Positions 1 to 5,049 of a stretch of 5,049 bases of DNA are shown piece by piece. Positions within the stretch are counted from its first letter, which is position 1; each line of letters opens with the position of its first letter. Under the pieces are notes generated by a model. That model searched no databases, was not told the origin of the DNA, and saw nothing but the letters and a program-made list of their open reading frames with translations. The DNA is taken from positions 1 to 5,049 of the forward strand of contig JAEINM010000323.1 of assembly GCA_016342385.1 (NCBI GenBank), written 5' to 3'. The position numbers and the translations under genes are program-made. The DNA comes from Spirochaetaceae bacterium. Lineage in GTDB: Bacteria > Spirochaetota > Spirochaetia > DSM-2461.

Positions 1-1629
1 GAGTCTGTATTCGTATTGACCGTTGCCACCGCCACCGGTCGACCAGGACCATGTGGGATAATTGTCTTTAGTTGCCGTTCTGTCGGAATCTATGGTTGCC
101 AGACCTTCTCCGTTAAGAGTCGGTGCTGATGGTGCGACAGTATCAACAGTTATAGAGTGTGATGCTGTCTTGCCAGTCTGCCAGGTACTGTTGAAGTACT
201 CCTGAATTGTTATGGAGTGGTTCCCCTCGGAAAGTCCTGTTCGGTTGAATACCGTCGGAGTTGAAGGATCCAGACCGGTTCCACCGTAGATCCAGGTTCC
301 ACTTCCGTCGTAGTAATATCTGTAGTTAGTGGCTATACCTCCGGATCCGCTGAGAACATTCCATGTCACGGAATTGACCGTTCTCAATGGAGGTTCTCCA
401 TCACCGATAAGAATCTGTGCGGGAGTCGTCTGGGTGCTGTCCACTTCTATGGTGTAGCTTCCCTCTGAAGAGGGGTTGCCCGCCGCGTCATATTCCCGTA
501 CATCGAGTCTGTAGAATTTCTGGTCCGTCAGGTTGGAAACGGGTTGAAAGCTCAACAGTTCTGTGGCTGTCCAGTTGGTTACTACGTTGCTGTCGGTTAC
601 ATTGTAGAGATAATATTGGTAGGATCCGACTCCTCCTCCATTGCTCGACCAGTACCAGGTGGGTCGCAGATTTGGAGTCAGAGAGGTACCTGTCACAACG
701 GGGGTTTCGGGAATGGTCAGATCTCTCAGTAAACTTAAGGCGGTCTCTGAAATATTTCCGGCATTATCTGTTACTGTCAGCGTTATCTGGAAAGTACCAT
801 CAGCATCGGTGGCGACTGTAGTTGATGTTCCAGTCGAATTTCCAAATGTAACAGTACCTGTTCCACCTGTCTGCGTCCAGATTGTGGAGGCAATTCCACT
901 GGCATAGCCGTCTTTTATGTTGTCTGAAATAGAGCCATCAGGACCTCCGAAATTAATGGTTGGATTCGAAGTTATCACATTGGCTATGTATTCGTAATTG
1001 ATGACAGATACTGTGGGAAGTTCTGTATCGATATTAACTGTTTGTGAGAGCTTATTCGAGCTGTTTCCAGCGAAATCATAAGCCTTGACGTAGAGTGTGA
1101 CTGAACCGTCGGGTAGAGGGGTGTTGGGTAAGAAGCCTGCTGTGTCAATATCTATGTAATTGGCGCTATTTACAAAATCGTCCAGATACGTGACTCGATA
1201 GAAATCCGCATCAGTTGAAGGATCCCATTCCCAGGTAGGCTGGGATGTTGTGGAATATCCTGGATTATTTTCTGTAACAGTCATATTGCTTATATTCTCA
1301 GGAGAAGTTTCATCCCAGGTGACAGGCATAACATCAGAAGAGCTGTTTCCTGCGTTGTCCGTAACAGTTACCTGGATATAATATACACCTTCTGCACTGG
1401 CCGTCACAAAGGGTTCTGTCAACTCGGTACCATCGTTTGCCGAACCTCCGTTATCGATGCTGTTAAAATAGATAATTCCGGGACCGCTGATCTGCTCCCA
1501 TTGATAAGAAGCTATTCCATATGTATCAATTGTTTCATATATATCCGTACCGGCTGAACCTTCCATAATCTGGATGTCGTCATTGACTAGTATATTGCTG
1601 GTATTTATTGTGATAGCAGGGGCCTCTCT
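1..1629 (-). repeat. Tandem PKD/REJ-like and FN3-like protein modules
   Basis: Residues 585-1127 of the lipoprotein divide into modules of about 95-105 residues, most ending in a short strand plus Asp (VTWD, VNID, IEVD, ITVD). Order: PKD/REJ-like 585-690 (bases 1312-1629; WEQISGPG, VTDNAGN), FN3-like 691-785 (1027-1311; PTWEW, AYDFAGN), PKD/REJ-like 786-887 (721-1026; WTQTGGTG, VTDNAGN), FN3-like 888-981 (439-720; PTWYW, EYDAAGN), FN3-like variant 982-1080 (142-438; VTWNV, QEYFNSTW) and a cut FN3-like unit from 1081 (1-141; PTWSW, GGGGNG). DNA identity is largely eroded, but bases 39-57 and 645-663 still match at 17 of 19, and a 13-mer (AGTTGAAGGATCC) recurs at 259-271 and 1213-1225. Boundaries are approximate. 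Confidence 0.75.
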
Positions 1630-3381
1630 GTCCAGGGTTATTGTCGCATTACCAGGGGAAGCGCTGGTTGTTCCGAGAAAATCTCTTACGTTAACAGTAA
1701 TAGTATATAATCCGTCAGTTTCGGGGAGCTGCCAGTCATTATATTCGGGCGACCAGTCAATCCAGCTTGTACTTGTTGTCCCGTCGTCAAAAGTCATTTG
1801 ATATAATCCTGTATGGATATCTTCGGCGCTTATCTCCAGATCGACTTTCCTCTCCAGGTCATTTGTATATAGCCCGGTTCCACCGTTAATCGTCAAAACG
1901 GGGTTTGTCGGAGGCACATCATCAAGGAATATTTTGATCTGATTGGCTTTTTCCGATTCGTTGCCTGCAGAATCTGAGAGTTTATATAAGATAAATTTGG
2001 CTCCCGTATTAGTGGATAATTCCCAGCCTCTTGTATAAGGTGCACTTGTAGGGAAAAGCTCCCAGGTAGCAGTTGTTTCAAAATTTTCTTCAGTTCCGTT
2101 ATTCTCTCCCCAGAATTTCATACCCCATACTGTATTGTAATCGTCATTAATACTGGATAGATCCAAACGTATCCGGTAATCATTACTAGCCAGGGCCCCG
2201 TTTGGCATTGCTGTTACAACTGTATCGAACCCGTCTCCTCCTCCTATAGAATAAGCGTTAAGGGTAATTGTACCTTCCGGAGCCTGTACATCTGTTGAAT
2301 CGCCTGTGATAAAATACCATTCATTTATTTCGCCAATCTGATTCCCGGCAATATCTGTCACATTATCTCCGAGAGTTACCTTGTACTGTGTATTGGGAAG
2401 GAAAGATAATCCCCATAATATTGCGACGGCATTAGTTTTCGTTGACGAATCTTCCAGACGGAGAATTCCTGTGACTGATGAGGAATCGGACACTTTCTCT
2501 ATGGTGAAGTTCGAATCGGTGAAACTGGAGAAATCCATCTCTTCATCAAAAGTTATACTTATTAAGCTTCCATCAAAGGGATAAAAATCTTCATCGTCCC
2601 AATTGACGTCGAGTGGTGTCGGTGGTGTAGTCTCGTATGTAATGGTGGTTGATGCTATTTCGGAGTAGATACCGGAGCTGTTTTTTACTTCGGCTTCGTA
2701 AGTAAAGGATTCCGTTTCGTCAGTTGTCACAGACAGTGTTACACTGTCTGTGCCGGCACCGGATGTCAGGTTGGACCAGTTACTCCATACTGAATCGGTA
2801 GATAGTTTATATCGGAATTGCAATCCCGCTGTACTGCCGTTGTAATTCGTAGCGTATATATCTAGTGTTGTTGAAGGATTATTTGTGGAATTTTTCCCTT
2901 CGGCAAAGTGAAACATCTGTATGATCGGCAGGATACTTTGAGGGGCTTCCTCTGTATTGAAGCTCCATGAGTAATCACCTGTCATATTATTGCCATTTAC
3001 ATCGAGAATGCCCGATGTTACTGTTACAGAGTAGGACGTTTCGTAAGAAAAATTGGAGCTGGGAGTAAATGTGACTGTATCATTTGATACAGTGTATGTT
3101 CCTGTTACATTAGTTCCTTCTGAGTTTGTGATAAAAAGTGTAGAACTGTTTACACTGGAGGAATTCAGATTTTTGGAAAAAGTTATGAGAATATTATCTA
3201 TATCGACGGGGATATTCGTTGAGTCTGACTCAGGGTAAAGAGTCAGAATGCTGGGAGGAGTCACAACGACTTCCACTTCTTCTTCAATGATATCCATTAA
3301 AGGACTGGAACAGCCGAAAAATATTATTAAAACTGCCAGTGTTGTTATTTTTATTGTGTTGAGTATTTTCCTGCCGATCAT
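1..3381 (-). CDS. Giant multi-domain Ig-like repeat lipoprotein, 3'-partial
   Basis: The frame starts at an ATG (3381-3379) and runs 1127 codons to base 1 without a stop; the C-terminus is outside the window. Residues 1-24 form a lipoprotein signal: basic start (MIGRK), hydrophobic core (LAVLIIFFG), then Cys24 followed by Ser-Ser. Cys24 is the only cysteine. Residues 30-40 are an acidic/valine linker. Residues 42-144 match Big_5-type bacterial Ig domains (NIPVD...ITFSK, FTPSSNFSYETSYSVTV, ILDVNGN, WSFNT). An Ig-like unit follows (145-250), then a second Big_5-like domain (252-360, ITFDEEMD, LPNTQYKVTL, DIAGN, WYFITG). Residues 361-487 are beta-rich but unrecognised, ending in SDSAGNES, and 488-584 are another Ig-like unit. 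From 585 on come alternating PKD/REJ-like and FN3-like modules. The start is supported by a Shine-Dalgarno seven bases upstream, 18 bases after the preceding gene. The role is probably a cell-surface stalk or adhesin anchored by lipid; ligand unknown. The reading frame and lipobox are directly visible, the domain names are family knowledge, and the adhesin role is inference. Confidence 0.93.
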   Translation of the reverse strand, partial: MIGRKILNTIKITTLAVLIIFFGCSSPLMDIIEEEVEVVVTPPSILTLYPESDSTNIPVDIDNILITFSKNLNSSSVNSSTLFITNSEGTNVTGTYTVSNDTVTFTPSSNFSYETSYSVTVTSGILDVNGNNMTGDYSWSFNTEEAPQSILPIIQMFHFAEGKNSTNNPSTTLDIYATNYNGSTAGLQFRYKLSTDSVWSNWSNLTSGAGTDSVTLSVTTDETESFTYEAEVKNSSGIYSEIASTTITYETTPPTPLDVNWDDEDFYPFDGSLISITFDEEMDFSSFTDSNFTIEKVSDSSSVTGILRLEDSSTKTNAVAILWGLSFLPNTQYKVTLGDNVTDIAGNQIGEINEWYFITGDSTDVQAPEGTITLNAYSIGGGDGFDTVVTAMPNGALASNDYRIRLDLSSINDDYNTVWGMKFWGENNGTEENFETTATWELFPTSAPYTRGWELSTNTGAKFILYKLSDSAGNESEKANQIKIFLDDVPPTNPVLTINGGTGLYTNDLERKVDLEISAEDIHTGLYQMTFDDGTTSTSWIDWSPEYNDWQLPETDGLYTITVNVRDFLGTTSASPGNATITLDREAPAITINTSNILVNDDIQIMEGSAGTDIYETIDTYGIASYQWEQISGPGIIYFNSIDNGGSANDGTELTEPFVTASAEGVYYIQVTVTDNAGNSSSDVMPVTWDETSPENISNMTVTENNPGYSTTSQPTWEWDPSTDADFYRVTYLDDFVNSANYIDIDTAGFLPNTPLPDGSVTLYVKAYDFAGNSSNKLSQTVNIDTELPTVSVINYEYIANVITSNPTINFGGPDGSISDNIKDGYASGIASTIWTQTGGTGTVTFGNSTGTSTTVATDADGTFQITLTVTDNAGNISETALSLLRDLTIPETPVVTGTSLTPNLRPTWYWSSNGGGVGSYQYYLYNVTDSNVVTNWTATELLSFQPVSNLTDQKFYRLDVREYDAAGNPSSEGSYTIEVDSTQTTPAQILIGDGEPPLRTVNSVTWNVLSGSGGIATNYRYYYDGSGTWIYGGTGLDPSTPTVFNRTGLSEGNHSITIQEYFNSTWQTGKTASHSITVDTVAPSAPTLNGEGLATIDSDRTATKDNYPTWSWSTGGGGNGQYEYRL
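2728..2752. repeat. Perfect 12-base inverted repeat inside the lipoprotein gene
   Basis: The arms CACAGACAGTGT (2728-2739) and ACACTGTCTGTG (2741-2752) are exact reverse complements around a single T. As RNA this would fold as an 11-bp stem with a UAA loop. It lies in the Ig-like unit between the two Big_5-type domains and encodes part of a Thr/Val beta-strand (residues 210-218, from the last base of the Gly210 codon). No T-run follows in the direction of transcription, so it is not an intrinsic terminator. Function unknown. Confidence 0.8.
3074..3093. repeat. Perfect 9-base inverted repeat inside the lipoprotein gene
   Basis: The arms ACTGTATCA (3074-3082) and TGATACAGT (3085-3093) are exact reverse complements separated by TT. 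It lies in the first Big_5-like domain, where it encodes the Thr-Val-Ser-Asn-Asp-Thr-Val stretch. It may be a by-product of Thr-Val codon pairs, since ACAGT and ACTGT are each other's reverse complement. Confidence 0.7.
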
Positions 3382-3399
3382 AATGGGTCTCCTATCCTT
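3382..3399 (-). other. 18-base intergenic gap within a probable operon
   Basis: This is the only non-coding stretch in the window. It holds the ribosome binding site and a weaker AGGA just upstream of it. There is no room for a promoter and no hairpin with a T-run, so the two genes are probably co-transcribed, and reinitiation by ribosomes leaving the upstream gene is possible. A promoter inside the end of the upstream gene cannot be excluded. Confidence 0.7.
3389..3393 (-). promoter_or_regulatory. Shine-Dalgarno sequence of the Ig-repeat lipoprotein gene
   Basis: On the minus strand the sequence reads AGGAG, seven bases before the ATG at 3381. It lies within the short gap after the TAA of the upstream gene and fixes the lipoprotein start, since no other start codon in that frame is close by and the signal peptide begins directly at this ATG. 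Confidence 0.85.
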
Positions 3400-3428
3400 T
3401 TATTCTTCCTCTTCTTCGTCTTCTTCCC
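3400..3428 (-). repeat. GAA/GAG/GAC triplet tract encoding an acidic C-terminal tail
   Basis: The last codons of the transglutaminase-like/TPR gene are a purine-only run of GAA, GAG and GAC triplets giving Glu-Glu-Asp followed by five Glu, then TAA. Being a triplet tract, slippage would change tail length without breaking the frame. The charged tail may contact a basic partner or bind cations; this is inference. Confidence 0.65.
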
Positions 3429-5049
3429 AGCTTGTCACAATCTGGCCTCTTGCCGCTGACGCCCGGCCAATGGCAGATATCTCGTTGTTCAGGTAGGCGT
3501 ATTGAGCCGCCAGCTCAGGAGCCTTGATCTGCAGATCCTCATAGAGATTTTTAACAGCATCATATTGTTCCATTTCATATCTTGTTTTTGCAATGGCTGC
3601 AATAATGGTCGGGCTTTCCGGTTTCAGGTTTTCCGCTTTTGTGTACATCTCCAGGGCATTGTCCAGTTTATCCCGGAGAAATAGAATATTTCCCAGGTTT
3701 ATCATGGGTGCGGCGAAATCGGGACGTTTTCTAATGGAAATATTAAACTGTTCCTCCGCCTCATTATACATGCCGTATTTGGCGTAAAGCACACCAAAGC
3801 TGTTTCTCAGTCTCGCCGAATCATTTTTCTGTAATTTCTGGGTAAACTCAATGACTCTGGGAGCCAGTTCTCTCTCTATAAAAATATCCAGGCTTTCATT
3901 GTAATTACTGACCATTCTCTCCTGGGAAGGAAATAAGAGAGGCAGCGCTCCACCCGGTACGGTTGCCGCTTTATACTCCTGCCAGGCTTCGTGTATTGGG
4001 AATAATACCGCTTTGTCAAGACTTTCGTATTCCCGCCATTCTCTGGCGCCATATTTCCAGGCTTCAAGAAAACCATCGGAGATCAGGGTAATTTCTATGG
4101 GGATCCAGGTGTTATCATGCATAAAGATAAACTCATCCAGATTGGTAAATGTTTTTCTCGCCTCTTCTCTACTGATATCCAGAGCGAATGCCATATATAT
4201 ATGTCCCGGAATAGTGATAAACGCCGTTTCAATACCGACTGATTCCAGCAGGGACGTTGCCAGAATGGACAGGTCATCACAGTCTCCGGCACGGAAGGTC
4301 AGAGTCTGGGAGGGAAATTGCAGGAAATCGACGGCATCGGAATTTTCGGATAATTCAATATATGATGAGGCAGGGTCAATAACATAATTCATGCCGTATA
4401 ATTCCAGGGTTTCAAATATACCCAGAGCGATTCTCAAGTTCAGATTAATGGCGTTCTGATTCAGCTCTCTTATAACTCCGGCCGTGTTTCTGGCAAAAAG
4501 CTGAACCGTGGGATCTTTAGCCGATACAAAAGATGCGGCTTTTCTGTCATCATCCCAGGTCATGGAATTCCGCCCCATAATTTTGACTGTATGAGGAGTT
4601 GAATAAGCGATGTGTTTTCCCAGTAATTCATAAGACACCCGGATCTCGGTAGATACTTTTGAAGTATCTGTCAGGTTCAGAATCCCTGTTGTGAAAAACG
4701 CTTTTAAATCTATCTCGGCTGTATCCCCATGTTTCAGAGAGGGGATGACAGCACATTCGACGGGTTGTTCCATATACTCGTCCACATAGAAGGATACAGT
4801 AAGATTTGAAATCGTATTTCTTTCCGTATTTTTCAGTATGAGTTTTCCAAAGGAATTGTCACTGTAATATTCATAGAGGATGGGATAAACCGGTTCAATT
4901 TCTATTGATTCCACATCCAGTTTGGAGCGGTTGGTTGAAGATCCCAGACGGAATACGGTTCCCAAAGAAATTCCCAGTCCGTGATAAAGAGCTTCTCCCG
5001 GATAGACATAATAATTATAGGCGGCACCTGCACTGAGAGTTATATTAGG
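3400..5049 (-). CDS. Transglutaminase-like domain and TPR protein, 5'-partial
   Basis: The frame is open from the window edge to TAA (3402-3400), giving 549 visible residues (numbered here from the edge); the true start is outside. Residues 1-36 are Gly/Tyr-rich (AGAAYNYYVYPGEALYHG, GISLGTVFRL) and resemble the last hairpin of an outer-membrane beta-barrel. Residues 45-160 are beta-rich, perhaps CARDB/Ig-like. Residues 165-330 form a transglutaminase-like fold: Cys257 in RAGDCDDLSILATSLLESVG, His283 in IPGHIYMAF, and Glu319 in WIPIEIT as the likely third residue. Three TPR units follow at about 414-445, 446-479 and 480-513. The protein ends in a Glu/Asp tail after Trp541. The family contains peptidases and amide-bond-forming enzymes, so the reaction cannot be assigned. 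TPRs usually bind protein partners. If the barrel reading is right, the enzyme and TPR parts would lie in the periplasm, as in OmpA-type proteins. It precedes the Ig-repeat lipoprotein gene by 18 bases, probably in one operon. An apparent TTG start at 4965 is within the open frame and is not preferred. Confidence 0.88.
   Translation of the reverse strand, partial: PNITLSAGAAYNYYVYPGEALYHGLGISLGTVFRLGSSTNRSKLDVESIEIEPVYPILYEYYSDNSFGKLILKNTERNTISNLTVSFYVDEYMEQPVECAVIPSLKHGDTAEIDLKAFFTTGILNLTDTSKVSTEIRVSYELLGKHIAYSTPHTVKIMGRNSMTWDDDRKAASFVSAKDPTVQLFARNTAGVIRELNQNAINLNLRIALGIFETLELYGMNYVIDPASSYIELSENSDAVDFLQFPSQTLTFRAGDCDDLSILATSLLESVGIETAFITIPGHIYMAFALDISREEARKTFTNLDEFIFMHDNTWIPIEITLISDGFLEAWKYGAREWREYESLDKAVLFPIHEAWQEYKAATVPGGALPLLFPSQERMVSNYNESLDIFIERELAPRVIEFTQKLQKNDSARLRNSFGVLYAKYGMYNEAEEQFNISIRKRPDFAAPMINLGNILFLRDKLDNALEMYTKAENLKPESPTIIAAIAKTRYEMEQYDAVKNLYEDLQIKAPELAAQYAYLNNEISAIGRASAARGQIVTSWEEDEEEEE

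Noticed and set aside
417..907. Plus-strand overlapping open frames
   Set aside because: They are antisense to the continuous lipoprotein frame, have composition typical of shadow translation and no recognisable domain.
1893..2081. Minus-strand 62-residue open frame
   Set aside because: It is an out-of-frame reading inside the lipoprotein gene, with no ribosome site of note.
2728..2752. Inverted repeat as an intrinsic terminator
   Set aside because: It is mid-gene and no T-run follows the stem on either strand.
3248..3496. Plus-strand open frame with a poly-serine run
   Set aside because: The serine run is the complement of the GAA/GAG/GAC tail codons, and the hydrophobic part is the complement of the lipoprotein signal; it is a shadow crossing two real genes.
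4192..4202. Alternating TA palindrome near the catalytic histidine codon
   Set aside because: It is a short low-complexity run explained by the codons for His-Ile-Tyr-Met.
4013..4387. Plus-strand 124-residue open frame
   Set aside because: It lies wholly antisense to the conserved transglutaminase-like domain and matches no family I know.
4963..4965. TTG as start of the transglutaminase-like/TPR gene
   Set aside because: A GGGA lies at plausible spacing, but the frame stays open for 28 more codons to the edge with protein-like, barrel-like sequence, so an upstream start is more likely.

Overview
The window looks like a moderate-GC fragment of an envelope or surface locus from a diderm bacterium. 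A spirochaete of the Spirochaeta/Treponema group is my best guess. The reasons are a relaxed lipobox (F-F-G-C), a transglutaminase-like/TPR protein whose N-terminal tail resembles an outer-membrane strand, and a giant lipoprotein of Ig-like repeats with PTW-x-W and GGGGNG signatures. This is an inference from protein style; no marker gene is present.

Everything that can be supported is on the minus strand, so the reading order is from high to low coordinates. From the right edge to 3400 lies the 3' part (549 codons) of a gene open through the window edge. It encodes a possible end of a beta-barrel, a beta-rich Ig/CARDB-like region, a transglutaminase-like cysteine-enzyme domain with Cys-His-Glu in place of the usual Cys-His-Asp, three TPR units and an acidic tail. 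After an 18-base gap containing a good Shine-Dalgarno sequence, a second gene starts at 3381 and stays open for 1127 codons to base 1, with no stop in the window. It fills two thirds of the window and is easy to miss because its stop lies outside. It encodes a lipoprotein whose only cysteine is the predicted lipidation site, followed by two Big_5-type Ig domains and a long array of PKD/REJ-like and FN3-like modules.

The tight spacing and the absence of a terminator or promoter between the genes suggest one operon. A plausible joint role is an envelope-anchored enzyme/scaffold made together with a long, surface-exposed, adhesin-like stalk, but neither substrate nor partner can be read from sequence. 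No RNA gene, CRISPR array, insertion sequence or plus-strand gene was found. The only non-coding DNA is bases 3382-3399. Two perfect inverted repeats lie inside the lipoprotein gene.
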